A DNA stretch of 64,000 nt from Pseudomonas lini (GCF_001042905.1 NZ_JYLB01000003.1:434001-498000); one strand, 5' to 3'. Shown: positions 27,058 to 36,286, numbered from the stretch's first letter. Program-made: numbers and translations. Notes: generated by a model from the sequence alone, not told the origin.

Positions 27058-29156
27058 TCGGTAATTTTCTCGAAGTTGTTGTAGAACAGGTCGCTGTCAC
27101 GTCCGTCGGTCATGGTCTGCAGGGAGTAGGCGCGGGTCAGGCGCGCACCGCCATCGCGGGTCAGTGGCGCCCAGACGATGTTGGCCCGACGCATGGTGGA
27201 GGTACTCATCAACTCGTCGAACGGGATGGAAACATAGATCCCTTTGTCGAAGCTGCCCTCGCCATACTCCTCCTTCGACGCGCTGGTCAGAGTGACCCAG
27301 GCGCCAAACTTCACGCCGTTCTTGAACACCCGCGACAAGTCGACGGTGGTGCCCCAGTCCCGCGCCAGATAACGCCCCACGCTGACCGCCGCAAGCATGT
27401 CATTGGGCAGTTCAGTATAGCTGGTGACATGGCCCGTCACAGTCTTGTAGTCACGCAGGCCGAAGCCCTGATCATAGTCCCGCTGACGCACGAAGTTCAG
27501 GTCTGCACCCACCGACCAGCGTTTCCCCGTAGGTCGATACAGCACTTCACTGCCGACACCGGCATACATGGACTCCAGATAACCGCCGTAGACCATGCCG
27601 TACCAATCCCGATCCATCTGCGCCGCATGGTTGAACTGGAACGTCGGCATCATCACATCGGAGGTGGTCATGTATTGGCGCAGATCAGTACGCACTCGCG
27701 GCAGCCCGCTCGGCGCATCGTAGGTGAACTTGTCGTAGTTGTTCAGCAGGTTGACGCTGAGCAAGCCGCTCCACCAGGTATTGCGGGTGAAACGGTACTC
27801 CGCGTCGGCATCGGCGGTGAACTGATAGAGCAGTCCGTCGGGTCCGCCGATATTCTGTTTGTAGCCTAGGCCGAGGCCGTAACTGAACGGATCCAGTGCC
27901 TGGGTGTAGAGCGTGGTTTCCCGGTGCGCAGTCGCCGGATTGACCTCGGTCGTACGGTGCAGATCCTTCAGCGGCTGGTCATTGTTCACGACCGCGCGGA
28001 ACGTTTCCCGCGGCACGCTGGTTTCCTCGATGGACATGTCATAACGCTGATTCACCAAGGTGAACCAGTCGATGTCCTGATTGACGCTGTTATCGAGAAT
28101 CCGGCTGGCTCGCCCGACGGCTTTGGACGGATAAAAATAGCGAGACTGCTCGCCATATACCATCAGCTCGGAGCCACGTTGGGTGATGCGTTTCACCTTG
28201 TAGCCGGCATTTTGCTGCAGCCGGTTGGAGACATCGGCCCAGTTGACCTGGTCAGCCGGGGTCGACGGCTCCTGCGCCGGCAACGGCTCGGCAGGAGGGT
28301 CGTACGTCTTGACCGGCGCCTTGCGGCTGACAAAGTTGGTGTGCAGGGTGATACCGAACATCGCCGTATTGCCACGCTCCCAACCAGCACTCAGATCGAC
28401 ACTGTCCGCGAGCTTGTAGACCACGCCGATGTTGATCGGCAGGTCTTGCTTGATCGAGTTGTCCAGCGGCTCATTCTTGTAATCGTTGCCCTCGTACTCG
28501 ATCTTCAGGCTCAGCGGTGCCCACGGCGTTTGGTAGGCAACCCCGCCAAACAACGAAGGGTGGCCTCTGAAATACGCGTTGGTGTTCACGTCCCCTGCCC
28601 TGGCGACAACCGCGGAGCTCTCTGGCCGGTCGTTGAACTTGCTGCCGAAGACCGCCAGCGGGTTGCTGAAATCCCCTCGATTACCCAGATAACCCCAGGC
28701 AATGCCGAGGCTGAAATCCAGGTCGCCATAACGCTTGTTGGCGACGAAATACTCGCTGGAAAACAGCCCGGTACCGCCAATGTCCCGGGCACCGATGGCG
28801 ACCTGCGGTGCCCAGTGACTTTCTTCCCAAAGCCGCGCCTTGACGTCGATGGCCTTGTCTTTGAAGCTCTGATCACCGCTCAACTCTTCGGTGCCGTACC
28901 TGCGGTTGGTGATCGCGGTGTAACGAAACGAGCCTTCTAGCCAATCGAATGGCTGCAGGGAAAAACTATAGCGGGTGTAAGGATCGGTACGACTGGCCGT
29001 GGCGCTCAACTCCCCCGCGGGGGCCATGCGCGCGGTGGGGGTCTGTAACAGACCGACGCCACCAAAATCACTTTGTGTATAACGCGGTTCACCGTGAACC
29101 ATGGCGCTGGGCAGGAGCAATACAGCAGCAAAACGTAACGTCAACGGGCACTTCAA
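27054..29156 (-). CDS. yjbH: YjbH/GfcD-like outer-membrane protein of EPS secretion
   Basis: The 700-residue protein has a signal peptide (cleavage near VHG-EP) and the YjbH start (GGVGLLQTPTARMAPAGEL). Much of the rest is alternating aromatic and polar residues typical of outer-membrane beta-barrels, ending in a strand with a DLFYNNFEK tail. E. coli YjbH and GfcD belong to EPS operons, and GfcD-type proteins are thought to form a large barrel that helps export. It overlaps the yjbG-like gene upstream by 4 bases. Confidence 0.88.
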   Translation of the reverse strand: MKCPLTLRFAAVLLLPSAMVHGEPRYTQSDFGGVGLLQTPTARMAPAGELSATASRTDPYTRYSFSLQPFDWLEGSFRYTAITNRRYGTEELSGDQSFKDKAIDVKARLWEESHWAPQVAIGARDIGGTGLFSSEYFVANKRYGDLDFSLGIAWGYLGNRGDFSNPLAVFGSKFNDRPESSAVVARAGDVNTNAYFRGHPSLFGGVAYQTPWAPLSLKIEYEGNDYKNEPLDNSIKQDLPINIGVVYKLADSVDLSAGWERGNTAMFGITLHTNFVSRKAPVKTYDPPAEPLPAQEPSTPADQVNWADVSNRLQQNAGYKVKRITQRGSELMVYGEQSRYFYPSKAVGRASRILDNSVNQDIDWFTLVNQRYDMSIEETSVPRETFRAVVNNDQPLKDLHRTTEVNPATAHRETTLYTQALDPFSYGLGLGYKQNIGGPDGLLYQFTADADAEYRFTRNTWWSGLLSVNLLNNYDKFTYDAPSGLPRVRTDLRQYMTTSDVMMPTFQFNHAAQMDRDWYGMVYGGYLESMYAGVGSEVLYRPTGKRWSVGADLNFVRQRDYDQGFGLRDYKTVTGHVTSYTELPNDMLAAVSVGRYLARDWGTTVDLSRVFKNGVKFGAWVTLTSASKEEYGEGSFDKGIYVSIPFDELMSTSTMRRANIVWAPLTRDGGARLTRAYSLQTMTDGRDSDLFYNNFEKITE

Positions 29157-29920
29157 GGGGCCACCTCAGCCAAGGGTTGAGTGGCGAGAAACTCGGCCAG
29201 TTGTTGATTGAGTTCTGGGGTCGCCGTCTCGAGGTCGTCGTTCCTGATCGGCACCAGGATCCTGCTGCCTGGAGCAGCCACGATGCCATCCTCGCGATTC
29301 CATGCCGCCACACCCACGCGCCTGACCTGGCCGTCGGGCTGGATCAGCCACAGGTAATCACGCTCGGCGTCATCGAGGATGGAGCAGTCCCGCACGTAGG
29401 CACGGACTTCTTGCAGGGCGCGGTAAGGCACATGACAGGGCTGCGCGACTGCCCCGAGGACTTCCACGGTGGACGGCCGCGCGGGATAAACAAGACGGTC
29501 ACCATCATCGAGCAACGCATTGCGGGCGAAGCCCACTTCCACGGCGATCGGGTCGAGCACGGCAACCTGGCGCCCAGTGACTGGCAGTCGCTCGATCTGC
29601 TCATACAGGCGCGCACTCAAATCTGCTCGCGTGCCCTTGCCATCCAGCAAGGCACCCCGTTGCAGCAGTTTCAGATCGAACAGGACGCCTGCCTTCAAAC
29701 GCGCCTGCTGATCCTCCAATGAGCGATGCAGCCACGCCGCACCCAGCCAGTAACTTTCGGGGTTAGGTTGGGCGTCGCGAATGACGTCCAGCAACCGTGC
29801 ACCGGGTTTGACATCGAAGTTGCCGGGGCTGCGCACGTCACCGCTGACCGTGACGGCCGCCTGGCCGACACCAGGGCCGATCAACAGCAGGCCAAGCATT
29901 AAAAGATTTTTGCACTTCAC
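29153..29920 (-). CDS. yjbG: GfcC/YjbG family capsule biosynthesis protein
   Basis: The 255-residue periplasmic protein has a signal peptide (VGQAA cleavage site) followed by a beta-grasp-like region (VTVSGDVRSPGNFDVKPGARLLDVI) resembling the SLBB domains of Wza, and later a VLGAVAQPCHVPY repeat of the same type. GfcC in E. coli has two such domains. Start and stop overlap both neighbours by 4 bases (ATGA type), so it is tightly coupled to yjbF and yjbH. Confidence 0.85.
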   Translation of the reverse strand: MKCKNLLMLGLLLIGPGVGQAAVTVSGDVRSPGNFDVKPGARLLDVIRDAQPNPESYWLGAAWLHRSLEDQQARLKAGVLFDLKLLQRGALLDGKGTRADLSARLYEQIERLPVTGRQVAVLDPIAVEVGFARNALLDDGDRLVYPARPSTVEVLGAVAQPCHVPYRALQEVRAYVRDCSILDDAERDYLWLIQPDGQVRRVGVAAWNREDGIVAAPGSRILVPIRNDDLETATPELNQQLAEFLATQPLAEVAP

Positions 29921-30576
29921 CGGGCAGCTCCCCGATCAGGGCGTACCTGCACGATCTTCAGGAATAGCTGCGGCGTCAGGTGCTGCTCGCTGCGCAGGAT
30001 GAAACCGTCCTGGGGGTCGACCCAATAGCGGTTGGTGGCGCGAAAATTCAGGGTGGGTACATCCACCTGCTCGTCAATGCGCAGCAAGGCGTAATCCTTG
30101 TCCAGAATGCGAATGGTCTCGATGTCGTGGGTGCTGAAACGGCTGTTGACGGCGATACCGATACGGTTGCCGTCATAGATGTCGATCCAGCGCGTGCTGG
30201 TATAGCCGTTGGGTAAATGCTGAAGGCCGCGTTTGAACGGCGACTCATCATTGAAGCGAGTGCCATCCAGAGAAACGCCCAGCCCGACCGTGCGTACCAC
30301 CAGACCGTCGCGCATCATCAGCACTTGCTTGCCAGAAGCGACCCAGAACTGCAGGTCGCCCCGCCGGCGAGCCATGGCCATCACCCCCTCGCTGGAGGTG
30401 GTGGTGACCAGGATTTGCGGATACGGCACGGCGTCGACCTGAGCGCGGGTCAAGTTGATGGAGGCAGGGCCTGTGACCGAGGATTCGAGGGTGTCCCAGG
30501 AGGCCCTCATCAACGGGTTACACCCGCACAGCAAGAGCGCCATCGTCAGACAGGCACAGGTAGGCAAAATTTTCAC
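29917..30576 (-). CDS. yjbF: YjbF/GfcB family lipoprotein
   Basis: The 219-residue protein has a lipoprotein signal with lipobox LLCGC (Cys near residue 19), so it is lipid-anchored. The body shows the YjbF pattern, including RWIDIYDGNRIGIAV and a C-terminal FRATNRYWVDPQDGFILRSEQ segment. It is the usual partner of YjbG and YjbH. It lies 14 bases after the wza-like gene. Confidence 0.87.
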   Translation of the reverse strand: MKILPTCACLTMALLLCGCNPLMRASWDTLESSVTGPASINLTRAQVDAVPYPQILVTTTSSEGVMAMARRRGDLQFWVASGKQVLMMRDGLVVRTVGLGVSLDGTRFNDESPFKRGLQHLPNGYTSTRWIDIYDGNRIGIAVNSRFSTHDIETIRILDKDYALLRIDEQVDVPTLNFRATNRYWVDPQDGFILRSEQHLTPQLFLKIVQVRPDRGAAR

Positions 30577-30590
30577 GGCGGGATAGAGCC

Positions 30591-31703
30591 TTATCTGCTG
30601 TTGGCTTCGCTGAGGTCGTTAACCGAGCTGGCACCGGTCCCGAGGACGCTGGCGGTAGGCAGGAGCTGGGTAATCAGACGGTTCCAGCGCGTCACGCCGG
30701 CCGGGCCGACATAGACGATGTCTTGCGGTTGCAAGTCGAAACGGGTGGCCAGCACCAAAGCGGAAGGCGATTCTGCATCGAGCTGGAATACCTTGGCCGG
30801 TTCGGTTTCCAGATTGCCCGCACCGCGAATCACGTACACCGCGTTGCCATTGGAGGTGGTCTGATTCAAGCCACCCACAGTGCCCAAGGCATCGGTCAGG
30901 TTGATCGATTTGCTCTTGAAGCTCAGCGCGCGGGGCTGATTGACCTCACCCATGACATAGATCCGCTTGAGATCGTTATAAGGCAAGTACAGCCGATCGC
31001 CGCCCTTGAGGTAGACACCCTGCAGCTGTGAGTCCTGGCGATTGAGGGTGTCCAGATCCAGCCTGTACTCGCGCCCGTCGCGGGTCAGCGTCAGGCCTGA
31101 CAGGTCTGCATTCGTCGGGTCCACACCAGCCGCGCCAATGGCCTCCACCACACTCAACGGAGTGGTGGTGATCGGCTGCTGGCCGGCTTTGATCACCGCA
31201 CCGGAAACCACCACGGTCTGGCTGGCGAAGCGCAATACGCTGACGTCGACCTGTGGGCTTTCGACAAATTGCGACAAGCGCTCGGCGATAAAGGCTCGCA
31301 ACTCTTCAATGGTTTTACCGGCGGCTGGAATATTACCGATATAGGGATAAAACAGCGTGCCGTCCGGACGAACCAGGCGACCGTTGGCATCGATTTGCTG
31401 TTGCGGCCCGGAAGGCGCTGTCAATTCCGGGTGATCCCAGACGGTAATAAACAGCAGGTCGTTGGCACCCACGCGATAACCACCCGAAGTATAAGACAAC
31501 AACTCTGCGGGGACCGATTCGCGTACGCGTGTGGCGGCATCCATGGCAATCAATTTAGGAGTGATCGGAATAAGTTCCACCCGGCTACTCTCCGGAGAAC
31601 CGTCACTGACCATTTGACTGGTGTCCATGTGTTGACCAGGCGAAAACATACAGCCGTGCAAGCTGATACTTGCCAGCATAACAACAGATAATCTACGGAT
31701 CAT
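30591..31703 (-). CDS. wza: Wza-type outer-membrane polysaccharide export lipoprotein
   Basis: The 370-residue protein has a lipoprotein signal (ISLHGC) and the Poly_export domain (YRVGANDLLFITVWDHPELT). SLBB repeats follow (VVVSGAVIKAGQQPI; IYVMGEVNQPRAL) and a C-terminal amphipathic helix as in Wza (WNRLITQLLP). Wza octamers form the outer-membrane channel gated by Wzc. Its position after yjbE and before yjbF differs from E. coli gfcABCDE, where the wza homologue is last. It is probably the exit channel for the whole EPS locus. Confidence 0.92.
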   Translation of the reverse strand: MIRRLSVVMLASISLHGCMFSPGQHMDTSQMVSDGSPESSRVELIPITPKLIAMDAATRVRESVPAELLSYTSGGYRVGANDLLFITVWDHPELTAPSGPQQQIDANGRLVRPDGTLFYPYIGNIPAAGKTIEELRAFIAERLSQFVESPQVDVSVLRFASQTVVVSGAVIKAGQQPITTTPLSVVEAIGAAGVDPTNADLSGLTLTRDGREYRLDLDTLNRQDSQLQGVYLKGGDRLYLPYNDLKRIYVMGEVNQPRALSFKSKSINLTDALGTVGGLNQTTSNGNAVYVIRGAGNLETEPAKVFQLDAESPSALVLATRFDLQPQDIVYVGPAGVTRWNRLITQLLPTASVLGTGASSVNDLSEANSR

Positions 31704-31737
31704 AATGGCACTACGCTAGTCGAGGGCAAATCTAAAA

Positions 31738-31769
31738 CAAGATCACCCAGAAAGTTCTGAGTGATCTTG
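31738..31769 (-). terminator. Intrinsic terminator between yjbE and wza
   Basis: Read on the minus strand, a 15-bp stem with one mismatch (CAAGATCACTCAGAA paired with TTCTGGGTGATCTTG) closes a 2-base turn and runs into TTTTAGATTT. It lies 22 bases after the yjbE stop and before the wza start at 31703. It should end most yjbE transcripts and let only read-through reach the downstream genes. Confidence 0.78.
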
Positions 31770-31790
31770 AACAACATACTTCGCGGGGTA

Positions 31791-32063
31791 TTAGTTGGTA
31801 CCGGTAGTACCACCCGTACCGGTGGTGCCGCCTGTTCCAGAGGTACCGCCATTGGAACTGCCCCCAGAGTTTGAAGCGGCCACTGCAGCGCCGACAACAG
31901 CAGCGCCGATCACCACGGTTTCGGCGACCGTCACCCCCCCGACCAGCGGGGTGTTCAACGACAGTGGCTCGCTTGCGCTCACCGTATCGCTCACCGGTTC
32001 ATCCGCTGCCAACGCCGCGGTACTCATGACAGCCAGCAAGCTGGCTAAAAGTAATTTCTTCAT
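31791..32063 (-). CDS. yjbE: YjbE/GfcA-like small secreted Gly/Thr-rich protein
   Basis: The 90-residue protein has a signal peptide (cleavage after LAADE-like ALA site near residue 19), a hydrophobic Ala/Val stretch (about 45-65) and a low-complexity tail of Gly, Thr and Ser (GTSGTGGTTGTGGTTGTN). This is the YjbE/GfcA layout. AAGGAG lies upstream. The tail is encoded by a short imperfect GGTACC/GGTGGTACC-like tandem. A terminator follows, so it is probably made in excess over the rest of the operon. Its role is unknown. Confidence 0.83.
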   Translation of the reverse strand: MKKLLLASLLAVMSTAALAADEPVSDTVSASEPLSLNTPLVGGVTVAETVVIGAAVVGAAVAASNSGGSSNGGTSGTGGTTGTGGTTGTN

Positions 32064-32480
32064 ATCAGACTCCTTCTCGATATTAAACCCTTATAGAACT
32101 CTTTAATAAGGGAGCAGGGATGGAACGGAGATGAAGAGGCAATGACAACTGCAGAAAAGATCTTGTCGGATCACGCACGTAGCCTCCTCAGAATCATCTC
32201 ACTCGTCGATAACTTAAACCAGTGGCCAACATTCTCCAAAGAGCCTGCGCAGATCACCCGCGAACCAAGGCCAGGCAGCGATTTTGGCGGATTTTCCAGG
32301 AAGTTAGCTGGACGTTAGCGGTTTTTCAGCGCTCATCGTAGAGCGCGAACCTTCCGGCGTGCCGATGCATTGTTAATAATGGTCAGCATAATCCGGCGTT
32401 TTGGCCACTGGACTTGTTCATTCCAGGACACGGACAAGTATGGAAGAGGGACTATAGCGTTTTCAGTGGCCTGGACAGCT
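32064..32480. other. Intergenic region carrying the yjbE promoter
   Basis: Between the yjbE start and the ugd end, both on the minus strand. No gene was found. The leader is likely long. No sigma-54 or Fur-type site was clear by eye. Confidence 0.55.
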
Positions 32481-33824
32481 TTAAATGACTGGCCTTACCG
32501 ATAGCCCACGACCAATACCATAATAGTCGAATCCATTAGCTTTCATGCGTTGAGGATCGAATATGTTACGGCCGTCAAATATGACAGGCGTACTCAGTTT
32601 TTCCTTTATCAAGTCCAGGTCAGGGGCTTTGAATTCGCGCCATTCTGTCACAATGATTAAAGCATCAGCGCCTTGAAGCGCGGCTTCTTTGGTCCCCATT
32701 AAAAGCAAGTCTTCTTTCATCCCATAAATTCGTTGTGTTTCGGCCATCGCTTCGGGGTCGAAGGCTTGCATTCTGGCGCCAACGCTACGCAGCTGTTCAA
32801 TCAAGACGCGGCTGGATGCTTCTCGCATATCATCGGTATTGGGTTTGAAAGCCAAGCCCCAAATCGCAAATGTTTTTCCCTCCAACTGCCCATCGAAGTG
32901 ATGCTGGATGTGCTCGAATAGATGTTCCTTTTGCCGTCTATTGACTTCCTCGACAGCTGACAAAAGCGTTGCTTTATAGCCGATCGACGACGCTGTGCGC
33001 TCCAGGGCCTGTACATCTTTCGGGAAGCAGGAGCCGCCATAGCCGCAGCCAGGGTAGATAAAATCGTAGCCAATTCTTGGATCAGAGCCAATGCCTTTAC
33101 GAACGGCCTCAATGTCGGCGCCCAATCGCTCGGCGAAATTAGCCATTTCATTCATGAATGAAATTTTTGTTGCCAATAGACAGTTAGCCGCATACTTCGT
33201 CAGCTCGGCACTTCTGATGTCCATTGTGATTATTTTTTCATGGTTTCTGTTGAAAGGCTCATAGAGCTCCCTCATCCGGTCCACGGCGTAACTACTATCA
33301 CTTCCTATGATAATTCTATCGGGACGAGTACAGTCTGCTACCGCAGAACCTTCCTTCAGAAACTCGGGGTTCGAGATAACGTGAAACTCCACCTCAAGGT
33401 CCCGAGACTTCAATACGTCGGAAACTTTCATTCTTACTTTATCTGCGGTACCGACAGGCACCGTAGACTTATTAACAATAATTTTAGTCTCCGTCATGTT
33501 GAGGGCGATGGTCGCTGCAACGGATAACACGTATTTTATATCAGCACTGCCATCATCGTCTGGCGGCGTGCCCACTGCAATAAACTGGATGTCACCATGA
33601 TGCACACCGCGTGCTGCATCGGTGGTGAAATGTAAACGCCCTGCTTCATGGCATTTTTCTACGAGGGCACTTAATCCAGGCTCATAGATAGGAATAATTC
33701 CGCTCTTCAAGTTCTCGACTTTAATAGCGTCGACGTCAACGCAACATACGTCATGCCCTGCGTCAGCAAGTACAGCCGCCTGCACCAGGCCCACATAGCC
33801 TATCCCAAAAACAGTAACATTCAT
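32481..33824 (-). CDS. ugd: UDP-glucose 6-dehydrogenase
   Basis: The 447-residue cytosolic enzyme has an NAD-binding GIGYVG (7-12), NKSTVPVGT, NPEFLKEGSA, Lys210 (ELTKYAAN) and the catalytic Cys266 in GCGYGGSCFPKD. It oxidises UDP-glucose to UDP-glucuronate with two NAD+. It is the last gene of the wzy-to-ugd operon, 12 bases after manC, and supplies the donor for the PssD/PssE transferase. Confidence 0.95.
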   Translation of the reverse strand: MNVTVFGIGYVGLVQAAVLADAGHDVCCVDVDAIKVENLKSGIIPIYEPGLSALVEKCHEAGRLHFTTDAARGVHHGDIQFIAVGTPPDDDGSADIKYVLSVAATIALNMTETKIIVNKSTVPVGTADKVRMKVSDVLKSRDLEVEFHVISNPEFLKEGSAVADCTRPDRIIIGSDSSYAVDRMRELYEPFNRNHEKIITMDIRSAELTKYAANCLLATKISFMNEMANFAERLGADIEAVRKGIGSDPRIGYDFIYPGCGYGGSCFPKDVQALERTASSIGYKATLLSAVEEVNRRQKEHLFEHIQHHFDGQLEGKTFAIWGLAFKPNTDDMREASSRVLIEQLRSVGARMQAFDPEAMAETQRIYGMKEDLLLMGTKEAALQGADALIIVTEWREFKAPDLDLIKEKLSTPVIFDGRNIFDPQRMKANGFDYYGIGRGLSVRPVI

Positions 33825-33836
33825 TTTAATACTCCT

Positions 33837-35264
33837 TTAAACGAGCTCGAGGCGGCCATAACGATCTTCAAAACGAACGATGTCATCTTCGCCGAGGTAA
33901 GAACCTGATTGAACTTCTATCAACTCAAGGGGGATTCGCCCCGGATTTTCAAGGGAGTGCACAACCCCAATGGGTATGTAGGTGGATTGGTTCTCGCTCA
34001 GTAACACTTGCTTGTCACCGATTTGCACATTTGCGGTGCCTGATACTACGATCCAGTGTTCTGCCCGATGATGGTGAAGTTGAACAGAAAGTTTGTGCCC
34101 GGGTTTGACGGTAATTCGCTTGACTTGGTATCTATGACCTTGGTCCACTGAGTCATATTTCCCCCAGGGTCTATAGACTTCGCGATGACTAGCGCTCTCG
34201 ACTCGATTGTTTTTAGTGAGTTCAGACACTATTTTTTTAACGTCTTGAGAGTTCTCCTTGGTCGTCACCAATATCGCGTCCGAAGTCTCGACGACAACGA
34301 CATCACTTATACCTAGAACAGTGACTAGACGATGGCTGGAGTGGACATAACTGTTGGTAACGCCTTGCAGCAGTACATCCCCTTGTATGCAGTTCTCATT
34401 TTCATCCTTCAGGCCTGCTTCCCAGACCGAATCCCATGCACCAAGATCGCTCCAACTGGAGTTGAGGATAACGACTGACGCAATGTTGGTTTTCTCCATG
34501 ACCGCATAATCAATTGACACATTGGGTGCGTTCACGAAGTCCACCTGATTGAGCCTTGTGAAGTCGTGGTCATGCGCCGCGTTAGAGAGAGAAAGTTCGG
34601 CGGCGACAATAATGTCAGGGCTCAAGCGTTCCAGTTCGGACTTCATGACAGAGGCGCGGAACATAAACATTCCGCTATTCCAGAAATAGTTTCCTTGGGC
34701 AAGGTAGCTTTGTGCTGTTTCCAGGTCGGGCTTTTCTACAAAGGCTTCGACGTGCGCAACGCCTTCGGCAGTGTGCATTTGCGTACGGATATAGCCGTAA
34801 CCGGTCTCTGGCTTAGTGGGTACAACCCCGAAGGTAACAATTCGACCCTTGTTGACCTCAACCCTGGCCAACGCGAGGGAGGCTTTAAAAGCGTTAATGT
34901 CGCTTATGACATGGTCTGCGGCTAAAACCAAAAGGATAGGATCATCCCCGTCCTCAAGGGCTGCCAGTGTCGCGGCCGCAATGGCGGGAGCGGTATTTCG
35001 TGCAGTGGGTTCCAATAGTATTTTTTGTGGCTTTATATCCAGCGATCTGCTTTGCTCAGCCACGATGAAACGATGATCTTCATTACAAACTATTATCGGA
35101 GGACTTAAACTCTCCCCTTCTGTAGAGAGATTTTTGATTCGATCCAAAGTGGCTTGGAACAAGCTCAAATCACCGTGTATCGATATAAATTGTTTTGGCT
35201 TGAGAGCTCTTGAAAGCGGCCACAGGCGCGTGCCTGAGCCGCCAGATAAAATAACTGGGATCAT
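33837..35264 (-). CDS. manC: Mannose-1-phosphate guanylyltransferase / mannose-6-phosphate isomerase
   Basis: The 475-residue bifunctional protein has the nucleotidyltransferase start LSGGSGTRLWPLSR (7-20) and FVEKP (GDP-mannose pyrophosphorylase), then a C-terminal cupin (RPWGKYDSVDQG; LSVQLHHHRAEHW) for type II phosphomannose isomerase. It is of the AlgA/CpsB/WbpW type and makes GDP-mannose from fructose-6-phosphate with a phosphomannomutase. No full-length phosphomannomutase is in the window, so AlgC elsewhere would be needed. Confidence 0.95.
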   Translation of the reverse strand: MIPVILSGGSGTRLWPLSRALKPKQFISIHGDLSLFQATLDRIKNLSTEGESLSPPIIVCNEDHRFIVAEQSRSLDIKPQKILLEPTARNTAPAIAAATLAALEDGDDPILLVLAADHVISDINAFKASLALARVEVNKGRIVTFGVVPTKPETGYGYIRTQMHTAEGVAHVEAFVEKPDLETAQSYLAQGNYFWNSGMFMFRASVMKSELERLSPDIIVAAELSLSNAAHDHDFTRLNQVDFVNAPNVSIDYAVMEKTNIASVVILNSSWSDLGAWDSVWEAGLKDENENCIQGDVLLQGVTNSYVHSSHRLVTVLGISDVVVVETSDAILVTTKENSQDVKKIVSELTKNNRVESASHREVYRPWGKYDSVDQGHRYQVKRITVKPGHKLSVQLHHHRAEHWIVVSGTANVQIGDKQVLLSENQSTYIPIGVVHSLENPGRIPLELIEVQSGSYLGEDDIVRFEDRYGRLELV

Positions 35265-35318
35265 AGCGATTACTCAATGATTAAAGGTGATGAGACGGTG
35301 TCGACAAACAGCGAAGAC

Positions 35319-35795
35319 TTAAGACGTGAACGACTTTATATAATCGATTAAACGATCTCTTTCCGTGAAGTCCAACGAGCTCTCTGCGTTACTGTAATTG
35401 AGCGCTGAATCGATAGCCGAAAAAAAATCATCTTTATCATAAGCAATGAACACAGACGGAAAGCTCGAAAAATTCTCGACAGTGTCGTACTGATGGTTAT
35501 TAATGTGTTCACCACGGCTGCTATCCCGAGGCACGATAACTATTGGTTTTCCCAGCTCAAGCGAGCGAATGATATTACCCATGCCCGCATGAGAGACGAC
35601 GACTGCCGAGGTGTTGAAGTTTTTGGAAAAAAGAGGTTCGGCTATTGTCTTGAATGCGGTAATGCGGCCCAAGTCCCTTTCGTTATCGCCGACCTGGGCA
35701 ACAATAGGGATGTGAGGGTTTGCATGACTCCATTCACTTAAATAGCTGAGCATTCTCTCAAACGGTGCTTGAGTGCCAACGCTGCAGAATATCAT
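35319..35795 (-). CDS. pssE: PssE-like catalytic half of a split glycosyltransferase (Alg13-like)
   Basis: The 158-residue protein resembles the C-terminal half of GT28 enzymes (MIFCSVGTQAPFERML; VVVSHAGMGNIIRSLELGKPIVIVPRDSS; GEHINNHQ). In rhizobia the PssD-PssE pair adds glucuronic acid to the lipid-linked glucose. Its ATG directly abuts the pssD stop codon, with GGGAGG just inside the pssD end, so the pair is strictly coupled. The UDP-GlcA donor fits the ugd gene downstream. Confidence 0.87.
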   Translation of the reverse strand: MIFCSVGTQAPFERMLSYLSEWSHANPHIPIVAQVGDNERDLGRITAFKTIAEPLFSKNFNTSAVVVSHAGMGNIIRSLELGKPIVIVPRDSSRGEHINNHQYDTVENFSSFPSVFIAYDKDDFFSAIDSALNYSNAESSLDFTERDRLIDYIKSFTS

Positions 35796-36251
35796 TTATA
35801 CAATCCTCCCTTTATATTGAGCCCTGCTGTTTTCCGAAAGAGTGGGCCATTGCGTGAGCAATTCATCTACAAAGTAAGAAGCGATTCTGCCGGACAGAGA
35901 GATTTTTTTTGGGTTCGCGATGCTATCAATCCAGAGCGTTTTCTTTCCCATGATCTTTGCTGTGATCAAACCCAGCAGACCCGGTGCAGCCCCCGTAGAG
36001 ATGACGTATTTTGCTTTGCTGTGGTAAACAATGTTGAAGATCTGATAGAAGCCCTTAATAATCTTCAAGGGTTCATTTCTATTAAAGTCTGGGACTTTGA
36101 CAAAATCGTGAAGTGGATACTGGGTGTGAACGCTGATATCGACGGTGGCAATGTTAACCTTCCGGCCGTCAAAAGCAGGAAGCAGTTTGCTCATCTGTAC
36201 CCAGTGCCCACCTCCGGAACAAATCAGTAAAACATCATACGATTGACTCAT
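35796..36251 (-). CDS. pssD: PssD-like membrane-associated half of a split glycosyltransferase (Alg14-like)
   Basis: The 151-residue protein shows the Alg14/PssD pattern: VLLICSGGGHWVQMSKLLPAF, KAKYVISTGAAPGLLGLITAKI and an IDSIANPKKISLSGRI segment. It anchors and completes PssE. The start at 36251 is supported by AAGGAA; a longer frame to 36332 overlaps the upstream gene without a site. With PssE it should add the second sugar, probably GlcA. Confidence 0.86.
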   Translation of the reverse strand: MSQSYDVLLICSGGGHWVQMSKLLPAFDGRKVNIATVDISVHTQYPLHDFVKVPDFNRNEPLKIIKGFYQIFNIVYHSKAKYVISTGAAPGLLGLITAKIMGKKTLWIDSIANPKKISLSGRIASYFVDELLTQWPTLSENSRAQYKGRIV

Positions 36252-36286
36252 GACGATTTCCTTCCTGTCAGGATTAATAGACATCA

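Noticed and set aside
30651..30660. GGCGGTAGGC, an ops-like sequence
   Set aside because: It lies on the plus strand inside wza, opposite to transcription, and lacks the T needed at the end of the ops core.
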